This document shows positions 1 to 9,087 of a stretch of 64,000 bases of DNA, in pieces (within the stretch, counting starts at the first letter, position 1; each line of letters opens with the position of its first letter). The DNA comes from Boseongicola sp. (GTDB lineage: Bacteria > Pseudomonadota > Alphaproteobacteria > Rhodobacterales > Rhodobacteraceae): positions 691,932-755,931 of the forward strand of contig CP046179.1 in assembly GCA_014075275.1 (NCBI GenBank). Direction: 5' to 3'. A program made the position numbers and the translations under genes. Under the pieces are notes generated by a model. That model saw only the letters and a program-made list of their open reading frames with translations. It did not search any database and was not told where the DNA came from.

Positions 1-217
1 GCAAATAGTCACCGGTGAAGAATATCAGTTCGTAAGTACCGGTTTTGAAATTTGCCTGGGCCAAAATCGGCGAGTCGGTGCGCCCATCGTCATTGGTCAC
101 ATCCTCGGCAATCTTTTGGTGTGCATTTCCCGACACCCGGTACAGCGCAATTTTGATCCCCTTTGCAGGCACGCCGCGCGCCGTGTCCAAAACATGGGTG
201 GATAGATAGCCGGGCAT
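1..217 (-). CDS. uraH: 5-hydroxyisourate hydrolase (partial, cut by left edge)
   Basis: The 72 readable N-terminal residues start MPGYLSTHVLDTARGVPAKG, the signature N-terminus of transthyretin-like 5-hydroxyisourate hydrolases, whose THVLD histidine is catalytic. The enzyme hydrolyses 5-hydroxyisourate to OHCU in urate breakdown, the step just before the UraD activity encoded next door. A consensus AGGAGG sits at 224-229, 6 bases upstream of the ATG at 217. The gene is divergent from the puuE-uraD fusion, so the two probably share a control region. The C-terminus (about 45 residues, including the usual YRGS tail) lies outside the window. Confidence 0.93.
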   Translation of the reverse strand, partial: MPGYLSTHVLDTARGVPAKGIKIALYRVSGNAHQKIAEDVTNDDGRTDSPILAQANFKTGTYELIFFTGDYL

Positions 218-251
218 TGGCTGCCTCCTGGTTGGTAACCTGGCTATAATC

Positions 252-325
252 AATAGAATTTGGTGCGACGGAAAGGGGCTGCGTACAGATAGTCTTTCCA
301 TTATTATTTGAAAATAAATTCTATT
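252..325. promoter_or_regulatory. inverted repeat in uraH/puuE divergent control region
   Basis: AATAGAATTT at 252-261 is repeated in exact inverted orientation (AAATTCTATT) at 316-325, 54 bases apart, in an AT-rich stretch between divergent purine-catabolism genes. This is a plausible pair of regulator half sites. No regulator gene is in view and the repeat could be chance in AT-rich DNA. Confidence 0.3.
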
Positions 326-368
326 ATTTTGTCCTACAACCAGAAGAACAGGAAATGGCACGGATTCT

Positions 369-1778
369 ATGACCCGATATCCCCGCGACATGACCGGATA
401 TGGCGCCAAGCCATCCGATGCTGCCTGGCCCAATGGGGCAAAAATTGCTGTGCAAATCGTGGTGAACTACGAAGAAGGCGGCGAAAACAACATTCTGCAT
501 GGTGATGCCGGTTCCGAGGCTTTCTTGAGTGAGATCGTAGGGGCGGCGTCCTGGCCCGGCCAGCGGCACTGGAACATGGAAACGATCTATGAATACGGCG
601 CCCGCGCCGGGTTCTGGCGTTTGCACCGGATGCTTAACCATTTGCCAGTCACCGTTTATGGGGTTGCGTCAGCCCTGGCGCGCGCACCTGAACAGGTGGC
701 CGCCATGCAATCCGCCGGCTGGGAAATTGCCAGCCACGGGTTGAAATGGATCGAATACAAGGATTTCTCGGAAAGCGATGAGCGCGCCCACATGCTGGAA
801 GCGATCCGCTTGCATACCGAGGTGACCGGCAGTCGCCCGCGCGGTTGGTATCTTGGGCGCGCTTCGATGAACACGGTGCGGTTGGCCGCTGAAGAGGGTG
901 GCTTTGCCTATATCGCCGATAGCTACGCTGATGATCTGCCTTATTGGATGCGCATTGGCCGACGCGATCAGTTGATCGTGCCTTATACTCTGGATGCCAA
1001 CGATATGCGATTTGCGACGCCCCAGGGGTTTAACTCGGGCGATCAATTCGAGGCGTATCTGAAGGACAGTTTCGACGTGCTTTACGCAGAAGGGCAGGCG
1101 GGCGCGGCGAAAATGATGTCCATCGGACTGCATTGCCGGTTGGTGGGCCGTCCGGGACGGGCCGCGGCACTTAAGCGAGTTATTGACTACATCGCGTCCC
1201 ACGAGGGCGTCTGGTTCGCTACGCGCGAAGAGATTGCTGCGCATTGGGCCGCCACCCATCCACCAGCAGACATCGAGAGGCCGTCAAAGATGACGCGTGA
1301 TAAATTCGTCGACGCCTATGGCGGAATTTTCGAACATTCACCCTGGATCGCCGAGCGCGCGTTTGATCTGGAATTAGGGCCGACCCACGACACCGCCAAG
1401 GGCGTGCATTCCGCACTGTCGCGTGTCTTTCGCACTGCCAGCGAAGACGAACGCCTGGGCGTTTTGAATGCGCACCCTGATCTGGCAGGCAAACTGGCAG
1501 CAGCCAAACGCCTGACGGCTGACAGCACGGCAGAACAGGCTTCGGTCGGGCTGGATTCGCTCACAGATGAAGAACGCACCGCCTTCACAGAATTGAACGA
1601 AACCTACACCGCCAAATTCGGCTTTCCCTTCATCATTGCGGTGCGTGACAACACCAAAGACTCGATTACGCAGGCCTTTCACACCCGCATCGATAATGAC
1701 CGCGACACCGAGTTCAAAACCGCTTGCTTACAGGTCGAACGCATCGCCCAACTGCGCCTGGAAGAGCTTTTGCCGTGA
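369..1778 (+). CDS. puuE: fused PuuE-type allantoinase / OHCU decarboxylase
   Basis: This 469-residue protein joins two urate-pathway enzymes. Residues about 1-300 are a cofactor-independent allantoinase of the polysaccharide deacetylase (NodB) fold, with the ASHG histidine motif at 121-124 and SIGLHCRLVGRPGR near 251-264. Residues about 308-469 are OHCU decarboxylase (UraD): HPDLAGKLA begins at 369 and FGFPFIIAVR is near 417-426. It would convert OHCU to allantoin and allantoin to allantoate. The start is the first in-frame ATG; an ATG seven codons later is possible. Its stop overlaps the allA GTG start by four bases. Order uraH / puuE-uraD / allA / permease fits urate and allantoin use as nitrogen source. 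Xanthine dehydrogenase and allantoicase are not in view. Confidence 0.93.
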   Translation: MTRYPRDMTGYGAKPSDAAWPNGAKIAVQIVVNYEEGGENNILHGDAGSEAFLSEIVGAASWPGQRHWNMETIYEYGARAGFWRLHRMLNHLPVTVYGVASALARAPEQVAAMQSAGWEIASHGLKWIEYKDFSESDERAHMLEAIRLHTEVTGSRPRGWYLGRASMNTVRLAAEEGGFAYIADSYADDLPYWMRIGRRDQLIVPYTLDANDMRFATPQGFNSGDQFEAYLKDSFDVLYAEGQAGAAKMMSIGLHCRLVGRPGRAAALKRVIDYIASHEGVWFATREEIAAHWAATHPPADIERPSKMTRDKFVDAYGGIFEHSPWIAERAFDLELGPTHDTAKGVHSALSRVFRTASEDERLGVLNAHPDLAGKLAAAKRLTADSTAEQASVGLDSLTDEERTAFTELNETYTAKFGFPFIIAVRDNTKDSITQAFHTRIDNDRDTEFKTACLQVERIAQLRLEELLP

Positions 1779-2263
1779 CCGACAGGGTTGTCATAGAGCT
1801 CCTGACCCAACAGGCCTTTCAGCGCTATGGTGACATCTTGGACACATCTGGCGACGCTGATGTGCTTATCAATCAGGGCAATTGCCAGCGGTTTCACGAC
1901 CGCGCCCGCCTGGACTTTGAAGGTGGGCAGCCAGGTCTGAGCATCTTCAATGCCAAGCCTCGCGAATTGCCGCTTAAGCTGGACATGCTTGAACGCCATC
2001 CAATGGGTAGTCAGGCTTTTATTCCAATGGCTTGGACGCCGTTCTTGATTGTTGTTAGTGCGGACAATGACAATCAGCCTGAACGACCATCTGCTTTCCT
2101 TTCGAAGCCGGGTCAGGCGATCAATTTTCACAAGGGAACCTGGCATGGCGTGCTGACGCCGCTGCAGGCGCCCGGGCAGTTCGCGGTTCTTGACCGGATT
2201 GGCGAAGGTAACAATCTGGAGGAATTTTGGTTTGACCGACCCTGGACTGTGGTGTCGGAATAG
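1775..2263 (+). CDS. allA: ureidoglycolate lyase
   Basis: The 162-residue product matches AllA, which splits ureidoglycolate into glyoxylate and urea at the end of allantoin degradation. Visible family features are the N-terminal segment ending in GDILDTSG, a central FLSKPGQAINFHKGTWHGVLTPL stretch (the HKGTWH histidines belong to the cupin-like core), and a C-terminal DRIGEGNNLEEFWF. The GTG at 1775 gives a four-base overlap with the upstream stop (GTGA), indicating translational coupling. Longer in-frame starts upstream would lie inside puuE-uraD and are rejected. Confidence 0.9.
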   Translation: MTDRVVIELLTQQAFQRYGDILDTSGDADVLINQGNCQRFHDRARLDFEGGQPGLSIFNAKPRELPLKLDMLERHPMGSQAFIPMAWTPFLIVVSADNDNQPERPSAFLSKPGQAINFHKGTWHGVLTPLQAPGQFAVLDRIGEGNNLEEFWFDRPWTVVSE

Positions 2264-2406
2264 CGCTGCCGGTTGAGGGATCGGCCAACAACAGCCCAAA
2301 AAATGGGCACTTAATCAGCGCCGGCCGTTAAGGGCGTGAAGGGACTACAAGGGCCGCTATCAGATCGGCGGACCGTAACGACAGTGACACAATCGGGAGA
2401 AAGCAC

Positions 2407-3741
2407 ATGAGTGCGATCACAGAAATTCGAGATCCAAACGAAACGCCCCCGCTGGGGCAGGCTGTGCCCTTGGGGCTGCAACACGTTCTGGCGATGTTTG
2501 CCTCGAACGTAACGCCGTCCATTATCGTGGCCGGAGCCGCAGGGCTGGCCTTTGGCGGTGCTGAGCAGGTCTATCTGATCCAGATGGCCATGTTGTTTGC
2601 CGGGATAGCCACGATGTTCCAAACCATTGGCATGGGGCCGGTTGGCGCGCGTCTGCCAATCATGCAAGGCACGTCATTTGCCTTCGTTTCAGTGTTGACG
2701 GCTATCGCAGCAACCCAGGGGCTGGGTGTTGCACTGACGTCCTGTCTGATCGGTGGCATCATCCACTTCGGGTTGGGTGCCTTCATCGGGCGGCTGCGGT
2801 TCCTGTTTCCGCCTCTGGTGTCCGGTCTCGTCATTCTGACCATCGGCCTTTACCTGATCCCCGTGGCCATCAAATACGCCGCTGGTGGTGCCGCGACGTT
2901 CCAGATGGAAGCTGAAAGTTTCGGATCGCTCAAGCATTGGTCCGTGGCGCTGACTGTGGTCGTCGTTTCGCTTGGTCTGAAGTTCTGGGCCAAGGGCATC
3001 GTGTCTGCAGCGGCCATTCTGATCGGCCTTATAGCTGGTTACGTGCTGGCGCTTTTGCTCGGTATGGTCAGCTTCGGCGGTGTCGCCAAGGCGGGTTGGA
3101 TCATCGTTCCTCAGGTCATGCCTTACGGGTTCGAGTTCTCGCTGGGTGCAGTTATCGCGGTTACCTTGATCTCCATTGTTTCGGCCATTGAAACTGTTGG
3201 TGATACCTCCGCGACAACAAAGGCCGGTGCCGGACGCGATGCCACGGACAAAGAGATAGAAGGCGCAACTTATGCCGACGGTCTTGGCACCGCAATCGCT
3301 GCTATCTTCGGGGGCCTGCCCAACACATCGTTCAGCCAGAACGTCGGTATCATCGGTATGACGGGCATCATGTCGCGTCACGTCGTGACCATTGCTGGTA
3401 TCGTTTTGATCATCTGCGGCCTTCTGCCGAAGATCGGGGCAGTCATCGCTTCTATGCCTCTGCCGGTGCTCGGTGGTGGTGTGATCGTGATGTTCGGTAT
3501 GGTGGCTGCGGCTGGTTTGAATATGCTGACAGAAGTCACCATGAACCGCCGCAATATGATCATCATCGCGGTGTCAATCTCGGTTGGTCTGGGTCTGAAC
3601 CTGGTGCCTAGCGCAGTACAGTATCTGCCAGGCGTGGTGAAAACCATGGCCGTCTCCGGCCTTCTGCCGACGGCGATAATCGCGATTGTGCTTAATCAGA
3701 TCCTGCCTCATGAAGACGAAGCTGCGGCAGAATCCGCCTGA
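2407..3741 (+). CDS. NCS2 purine permease (uric acid/xanthine type)
   Basis: A 444-residue, highly hydrophobic protein of the nucleobase-ascorbate transporter (NCS2) family with about 12-14 membrane segments. The NAT signature is exact as QNVGIIGMTG (near residue 306), preceded by GDTSATTKAGAG and QGTSFAFVSV, which are typical of the xanthine/uric acid branch rather than uracil permeases. It probably imports uric acid or xanthine with protons in the inner membrane and feeds the catabolic genes upstream. A good intrinsic terminator follows. A GGGAGAAAGCAC Shine-Dalgarno region precedes the ATG. Confidence 0.88.
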   Translation: MSAITEIRDPNETPPLGQAVPLGLQHVLAMFASNVTPSIIVAGAAGLAFGGAEQVYLIQMAMLFAGIATMFQTIGMGPVGARLPIMQGTSFAFVSVLTAIAATQGLGVALTSCLIGGIIHFGLGAFIGRLRFLFPPLVSGLVILTIGLYLIPVAIKYAAGGAATFQMEAESFGSLKHWSVALTVVVVSLGLKFWAKGIVSAAAILIGLIAGYVLALLLGMVSFGGVAKAGWIIVPQVMPYGFEFSLGAVIAVTLISIVSAIETVGDTSATTKAGAGRDATDKEIEGATYADGLGTAIAAIFGGLPNTSFSQNVGIIGMTGIMSRHVVTIAGIVLIICGLLPKIGAVIASMPLPVLGGGVIVMFGMVAAAGLNMLTEVTMNRRNMIIIAVSISVGLGLNLVPSAVQYLPGVVKTMAVSGLLPTAIIAIVLNQILPHEDEAAAESA

Positions 3742-3763
3742 TTGAAAACAGCTGAGAAAACCC

Positions 3764-3800
3764 AAAGCCCGGCGCTTTTTAAAAATGCGCCGGGCTTTTT
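3764..3800 (+). terminator. intrinsic terminator after the purine permease
   Basis: Stem AGCCCGGCGC (3766-3775) pairs with GCGCCGGGCT (3787-3796), extended inward by TTTTT/AAAAA, and is followed by TTTTT. The complementary A run on the other side may let it work in both directions. Confidence 0.85.
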
Positions 3801-3815
3801 GATGCGCGCGCCCGC

Positions 3816-3877
3816 ATCTTCTTCTGTCCAAAAATACTTCGGGGGAAGCGCGGCAGCGCTGGGGGCAGAGCCCCTGA
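3816..3877. repeat. family intergenic repeat, copy A
   Basis: The segment ATCTTCTTCTGTCCAAAAA followed by TACTTC recurs almost exactly, inverted, at 42309-42341. A GGGGCAGAGCCCC hairpin at 3862-3874 follows, as it does in the related copy at 22101-22147. I believe this belongs to a dispersed repeat common in Rhodobacteraceae intergenic DNA. Confidence 0.6.
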
Positions 3878-3953
3878 CAAAAAATTCATAGCCCTTTGGC
3901 GTCAGCCACAGGGCTCACCGCGACGGCGAAGCCGGCGCAAAACCATCTCTCAG

Positions 3954-5465
3954 TCAGGAATTGCCGTTCTTTATGAAGCGTCCGGCATCTTCTGCCGCCA
4001 TACGCAAGGCACGGGATTTGTTGACGGTCTCTTCAAATTCGGCTTCCGGGTCGCTGTCCCAGACCACGCCGCCGCCAGCCTGTACATAGAGCTTTTCATC
4101 CTTCAGAACGGCCGTGCGCAAAGCGATGCACATGTCCATATCGCCGCCAGCACTGAAATAGCCGACACCGCCGCCATAAACGCCGCGTTTCTCGGGCTCC
4201 AGCTCGTCGATGATCTCCATGGCCCGCACTTTCGGCGCACCGGATACGGTGCCTGCGGGCAATCCAGCCAGCAAGGCCGACAGCGCATCGTGGTCGTCGG
4301 ACAATTCTCCGACAACGTTGGAAACGATGTGCATCACATGGCTATAGCGTTCGATGATAAACTCTTCGGTCGGCTTCACGGTGCCGATCTTAGCGACCCG
4401 GCCAACATCATTGCGCCCCAAGTCCAACAGCATCAGATGCTCAGCCAGTTCTTTTTCGTCCGACAGCAGATCCGCTTCCATCGCCCGATCTTCTTCGGGC
4501 GTGGCACCGCGTTTGCGGGTGCCGGCGATGGGACGGATTGTGACCTCGCCATCAAAGGCGCGCACCAGAATTTCCGGACTGGCCCCGATCACCTGAAATC
4601 CGTCAAAATCAAAGTGGAACATGAAAGGTGATGGATTGGTGCGCCGTAGCGACCGATAAAGCGAAAACGGCGGCAACGGGAAGTCCTGGGCCCATCGCTG
4701 GGACGGGACCACCTGAAAGATGTCGCCGGCCCGAATATACTCCCGCGCTTTTTCAACAGCGGCCAGATAATCGGCCTTGGCAAAGTTTGATACCGGTTCG
4801 GGCGCGTCGTATTCCTGACCCAGATCGCGGCTGGCATCGGACACCGGCCGATCCAGGTCGCGCACCGCGTCCATGACCCGCTCGGCTGCCTGTGCATAGG
4901 CCGCACGCGCGTTCAGACCCGAGTTGACCCAGGCCGGGGCGACGACGATGACTTCGCCCTTAACGCCGTCCAGAACCGCAATAACCGAAGGCCGCATCAG
5001 GATCGCATCCGGCACGCCCAGCACATCCGTATTCACGTTTGGCAGATGCTCCACCAGTCGGATCATGTCATAGCCGAAATACCCAAAAAGCCCTGCGGCT
5101 GCGGCGGGCAGATCAATCGGCAAATCAATCTTGGATTCCTCGATCAGCGCCCTGAGGCTGGTCAATGGGTCCGCGTCTTCGGAGATAAAATCGTCGCGCT
5201 TAAAGCGGGCCTGCCGGTTCAGGCGCGCCATTTTCCCGCGACATTCCCAGATTAGATCAGGTTTCATGCCGATGATCGAATAGCGTCCGCGCACTTCGCC
5301 GCCGGTCACGCTTTCCAGCATGAAGCTGTCAGCTTTGGCGCCGGTCAGTTTCAGCATCAGCGAAACAGGCGTATCCAGATCCGCAGCCATGCGGGTATAG
5401 ACAATCTGGTTTTTACCAGCCCCATAGCCTGCCTCAAAGGCATCAAACTCGGGGAACAATGCCAT
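3954..5465 (-). CDS. trpE: anthranilate synthase component I
   Basis: The 503-residue protein makes anthranilate from chorismate, the first committed step to tryptophan, with a TrpG glutaminase not seen here. The N-terminal domain has the FMLESVTGG...GRYSIIG segment that forms the tryptophan feedback site. The chorismate-binding domain shows IRPIAGTRKRG, LLSDEKELAEHLMLLDLGRNDVGRV, HIVSNVVGEL, AGTVSGAPKVRAMEII and GGGVVWDSDPEAEFEET. Its ATG shares one base with the ppiD stop (TGATG), so it is co-transcribed with ppiD. No leader peptide or attenuator can fit immediately upstream, so any tryptophan control must act at the ppiD promoter or inside ppiD. Confidence 0.97.
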   Translation of the reverse strand: MALFPEFDAFEAGYGAGKNQIVYTRMAADLDTPVSLMLKLTGAKADSFMLESVTGGEVRGRYSIIGMKPDLIWECRGKMARLNRQARFKRDDFISEDADPLTSLRALIEESKIDLPIDLPAAAAGLFGYFGYDMIRLVEHLPNVNTDVLGVPDAILMRPSVIAVLDGVKGEVIVVAPAWVNSGLNARAAYAQAAERVMDAVRDLDRPVSDASRDLGQEYDAPEPVSNFAKADYLAAVEKAREYIRAGDIFQVVPSQRWAQDFPLPPFSLYRSLRRTNPSPFMFHFDFDGFQVIGASPEILVRAFDGEVTIRPIAGTRKRGATPEEDRAMEADLLSDEKELAEHLMLLDLGRNDVGRVAKIGTVKPTEEFIIERYSHVMHIVSNVVGELSDDHDALSALLAGLPAGTVSGAPKVRAMEIIDELEPEKRGVYGGGVGYFSAGGDMDMCIALRTAVLKDEKLYVQAGGGVVWDSDPEAEFEETVNKSRALRMAAEDAGRFIKNGNS

Positions 5466-7324
5466 CAGAACTGTCCGCCGCCACCGGCACCAAGTGAATT
5501 GACTGCATTCACAGCGGCCTGATTGATCGATACGTCGGTGTCGTTCAGCACGGCCTGGGTAAAGGCCTGCAGAAGGCTCTGCGCCATTTCGGCAGATGTC
5601 TGAGACTCGAACTGCTCCATGGCCACTTGTGCGTCCGGCGTGTTGGCGTCAGCGGCATTCACCGCGTCAAGGCGCAACAGCCACGCGTCGCCATCGGCGC
5701 TGAGGACACGCAGATCACCGCCGGACATGTCGAAAACCGTGTCGGTGAAATCTGCGGGCGTGCCTTCGACAAAGCCGGAACGTTCCAATCCCAGATCGGT
5801 TTCCACGTCCAAACCCAGCGCTGCGAAATCTGCGCTGCTGTTGATACCGTTGGCCATATCTTGGGCCTGTTTGCTGAGCGCGGCTTCGGTGTTTGCGCGC
5901 TCCCATTCCGGGATGACCAGATGTCTGACTTCGTCAAACGGGCGCAAAGCAGGTGGACGAATTTCATCCAGAGACACGACAAAGATGCCGCCGTCTTCGA
6001 ACTGCTGCACATCCAGAAAGGCTCCGACTTCGGCGTTGGCGGCCGCCAGGCGGAATTCGTTGTATCCAGCGATGCCGTCAGAAACGTCTGAACGCCATTC
6101 GATGCGACCAGCCTGCATGTCCGTGCGTTCTTCCAAAATGTCGACCGTAGCGCCCCCGGCCAACAAGTCGTCGACCTGCGCCAGGCTCTCGATGATGATG
6201 CGTCGTGCGCGATCTCTTGCGGCTTCTTCCGCCAGTTCGTCGCGGGCGTCTTCAAAACTGGTTTCCCGTGCCGATAGGATCGCGTTCATGCGATAAAGCG
6301 CCGGTCCGAATGGCGAGGGCAGAGGACCAACGACGCCAGGTTCGGTCAATGCGAAAACGGCATCGCCCGCATCCCCAAGCTCTTCCAGCGCAGGTTCACC
6401 CATGTCGATGTCCGCAAGTGTAAGACCGCGTTCTGCAACCAGCGCGTCAAATGTGATTTCGCCTGCGTCCAGCCGTGCTTTGGCATCGTCGGCTTCAGCC
6501 TGTGTGCTTATGACCAGGCGCTCTACCAATCGGCGCTCGGGTTGCGCGTATTGATCGCGGCGGCTGTCGTAGACGCTGCGCAGTTGAGTTTCATCAACGT
6601 CGATCGCGTCCAGGATCATGTCCGGTGTCAGCCAGGCATAGTCGATGACCCGTGTTTCGCCTTGGGTAAACAATTCGGCGTTGTCGGTGTGAAACTGTCG
6701 CAGTTCGGTGTCTGAGGGTTCGGGCAGCGGTTCGGCCAGATCACTTCCGGTCATCCGGACCCAGGTTACGTCACGGGTCTCGCGGGCGTAATTGAAGAGC
6801 GTTTCTGTGAATAGCGCTGGCGGACGAATTCCTCCGACTACTGCCGCGCGGACGATCTGGCTGGAGCCGTTCATACGCAACTGTTCTTCAAACTCGGCCA
6901 CTGTCAGGCCGGTCTGGCGCAGGGCGAACTGGTAGGTTTCGCGATCAAACGAGCCTGACAGACCAAAGAACGCCGGGTTCTGGGTGATTTCCTGGCTGAT
7001 GGTCTCATCTCCGACCGAGATGCCAGCTTCCAACGTCAAATTGTTAATAGCAGCATCGCTGATCGATTGCGCCAGCGCGGCGCGATCAAGGCCCAACATC
7101 TGCAGTTGATCGGGGGTTAATGCCTGACCGGTTTGGCGCTGAAAATTCTGGGTCTGAGCCTGAACCGCACGAGCATAGTCGTTTACGTCGATCTCGACTT
7201 CGCCGACCGTTGCAACAGCACGGGCAGACCCACCAAAGTTGGTTGCGCCAAAGCCAGCAAGGCCGGCGATCAACAGCACCATGATGATCCATAAAAAGAT
7301 GTTACCGGCTTTTTTCTTCGCCAT
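5465..7324 (-). CDS. ppiD: periplasmic peptidyl-prolyl isomerase / SurA-N domain chaperone, PpiD type
   Basis: A 619-residue protein with one N-terminal membrane anchor (about residues 8-29, IFLWIIMVLLIAGLAGFGA), a SurA-like chaperone domain (about 30-230) and a PPIC-type parvulin domain around 255-350. A second, more divergent substrate-binding region follows. It should sit in the inner membrane facing the periplasm and assist folding of exported proteins near the Sec translocon. The parvulin domain looks degenerate, as in many PpiD proteins, so catalytic isomerase activity is uncertain. It is the upstream partner of trpE with a one-base overlap. Confidence 0.9.
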   Translation of the reverse strand: MAKKKAGNIFLWIIMVLLIAGLAGFGATNFGGSARAVATVGEVEIDVNDYARAVQAQTQNFQRQTGQALTPDQLQMLGLDRAALAQSISDAAINNLTLEAGISVGDETISQEITQNPAFFGLSGSFDRETYQFALRQTGLTVAEFEEQLRMNGSSQIVRAAVVGGIRPPALFTETLFNYARETRDVTWVRMTGSDLAEPLPEPSDTELRQFHTDNAELFTQGETRVIDYAWLTPDMILDAIDVDETQLRSVYDSRRDQYAQPERRLVERLVISTQAEADDAKARLDAGEITFDALVAERGLTLADIDMGEPALEELGDAGDAVFALTEPGVVGPLPSPFGPALYRMNAILSARETSFEDARDELAEEAARDRARRIIIESLAQVDDLLAGGATVDILEERTDMQAGRIEWRSDVSDGIAGYNEFRLAAANAEVGAFLDVQQFEDGGIFVVSLDEIRPPALRPFDEVRHLVIPEWERANTEAALSKQAQDMANGINSSADFAALGLDVETDLGLERSGFVEGTPADFTDTVFDMSGGDLRVLSADGDAWLLRLDAVNAADANTPDAQVAMEQFESQTSAEMAQSLLQAFTQAVLNDTDVSINQAAVNAVNSLGAGGGGQF

Positions 7325-7392
7325 TTTCAGAGCCCTTATTCACGCGGTCGCGACTTCCTACGCGAGCCTATGAGGTTGGGCAAGCCCGGGCG

Positions 7393-8568
7393 CTACACAG
7401 TGAGGTTATTCAACCGCTGCGCCAGCGTTTCAATGCCGCCAGCGTCTATATTGGCAAAAGCAATGCGCAGGCTTTTCAGGCCCATCTCATCGCCCACGGG
7501 TGTGAACATTGTTCCCGGCAGGGCCAGCACGCTGGCGTCGTGGACGAGAAGCCGAGCCAGATCGTTGGACGGCAGATCAAAGGGGTGACGCAGATAGGCG
7601 AAATAGGCGCCAGCGCCCAAAACCTGCCAACCGGGCAGGGCGCCCAGGTGTTGGTTTACTGCCTTGCGTCGGGTCAGTATCTCGGCCCGTTCTCCGGCAA
7701 GCCAGTCGCCCAAATTGCGCATCCCCCATAGGGCGGCACGTTGGCCAAGCTGGTTCGGGCAAATGGCAACTGTATCGAGAAACTTCTCCATCTGCGCCAG
7801 ACGGTCCGGTGCCGCGACCACTGCGCCAACGCGATGCCCGGTAAGGCGGTAGGCCTTAGAGAATGAATAAAGCTGGATCAGCGTGTCGGACCAGTCTGGG
7901 TCCTGAAACAGGTGGTGCGGGGCACCGTCCAATGCGTGGAAGTCGCGATAGGTCTCATCAACGATCAGGGCAATCCCGCGAGCGCGGCAAAGGTCCAGGA
8001 AAGCCGCCATGGTCTCGGCCGGATACTCAGCACCGGTTGGATTGTTCGGAGTGATTAGAACGATAGCGCGCGTGCGGTCACTCACAAGCGCCGTTGCCTG
8101 CTCAATATCCGGGACCATTCCGTCGCCGCAAGGCAAGGGCACGGCGCGGATACCGTTCATATCTAACCACATTTTATGATTGAAATACCAAGGCGTTGGC
8201 AGAAGAACTTCATCTTCGGCTGCTGCCAGCGTGGCCACACTTGCTGCAAAGGCCTGATTGCATCCCGATGTGATGGCGACGTTATTGTCAGATATCGAGC
8301 CGCCATAGGCCAGCGACCAATCAGAGGCGACTTGAGCGCGCAATTCAGGCAGTCCCAATACCGGGCCGTAAAGATGAGCTTCGATGTCGTTCAGGGCAAT
8401 ATCGGCAATGGCTTGCCGCAACGGTTCGGGCGGTGGGTCGACCGGGGCCGCTTGGCTGACGTTGAGAAGCGGACGGTTTGAGGGAAATGTCACCCCTTCC
8501 ATCCAGCGCCGGGCTTCCATAACGGGCGGCGCTTCGGTTGCCGCAATGGCCGCGTTGAGGACGACCAT
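7393..8568 (-). CDS. class I/II PLP-dependent aminotransferase
   Basis: A 391-residue fold-type I aminotransferase. The PLP-binding segment IVDETYRDFHAL and the Schiff-base lysine in SFSKAYRLTGHRVGA are clear, and NNPTGAEYP is the conserved ITPNNPTG loop. Substrate cannot be read from the sequence. The chosen ATG at 8568 follows the gpt stop by four bases; an upstream in-frame ATG at 8601 would overlap gpt by 29 bases and is less likely. It is likely translated from the gpt transcript. Confidence 0.88.
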   Translation of the reverse strand: MVVLNAAIAATEAPPVMEARRWMEGVTFPSNRPLLNVSQAAPVDPPPEPLRQAIADIALNDIEAHLYGPVLGLPELRAQVASDWSLAYGGSISDNNVAITSGCNQAFAASVATLAAAEDEVLLPTPWYFNHKMWLDMNGIRAVPLPCGDGMVPDIEQATALVSDRTRAIVLITPNNPTGAEYPAETMAAFLDLCRARGIALIVDETYRDFHALDGAPHHLFQDPDWSDTLIQLYSFSKAYRLTGHRVGAVVAAPDRLAQMEKFLDTVAICPNQLGQRAALWGMRNLGDWLAGERAEILTRRKAVNQHLGALPGWQVLGAGAYFAYLRHPFDLPSNDLARLLVHDASVLALPGTMFTPVGDEMGLKSLRIAFANIDAGGIETLAQRLNNLTV

Positions 8569-8572
8569 CGCT

Positions 8573-9076
8573 TTAGTCTTTGCCGCGATAGGGCTCGACA
8601 TATTGAAGGGCCATGTCCCAGGGGAAGAAAATCCATGTATCCTGGCTGACACCGGTGATGAACGTATCCACCATCGGCTCGCCCGATGGCTTGGCATAGA
8701 CGGTTGCGAAATGGGCGTTCGGGTATAGGTCGCGCACAACTTCCAGCGTTTTGCCGGTATCGACCAGATCGTCGACGATCAGAATGCCAGTGCCGTCCCC
8801 CATCATGTCCTTATCTGGCGATTTCAGGACAATCGCTTCGGACTGTGCCTGATGATCATAGCTTTTGACGCTGATTGTATCGACGGTCCGCACATCCAAT
8901 TCGCGCGCCACGATCATTGCTGGCGCCATTCCGCCGCGCGTGATCGCCACAATCGCCTTCCAAGCCCCATCATCGGGACCGTGCCCGTCCAGACGCCAAG
9001 CCAATGCACGGCTATCGCGATGGATCTGGTCCCAGCTTACGTGAAATCCTTTTTCGTGTGGCAGACGGTCGGTCAT
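8573..9076 (-). CDS. gpt: xanthine-guanine phosphoribosyltransferase
   Basis: The 167-residue product has the PRPP-binding signature [18 protein letters not shown] and the XGPRT-type N-terminus [29 protein letters not shown]. It salvages guanine and xanthine to GMP and XMP. The ATG at 9076 has GGAG nine bases upstream; the longer in-frame reading starting at 9151 runs into the lysE gene and is rejected. Purine salvage here complements the purine permease some 5 kb away. Confidence 0.92.
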   Translation of the reverse strand: MTDRLPHEKGFHVSWDQIHRDSRALAWRLDGHGPDDGAWKAIVAITRGGMAPAMIVARELDVRTVDTISVKSYDHQAQSEAIVLKSPDKDMMGDGTGILIVDDLVDTGKTLEVVRDLYPNAHFATVYAKPSGEPMVDTFITGVSQDTWIFFPWDMALQYVEPYRGKD

Positions 9077-9087
9077 GGAAGTCTCCG

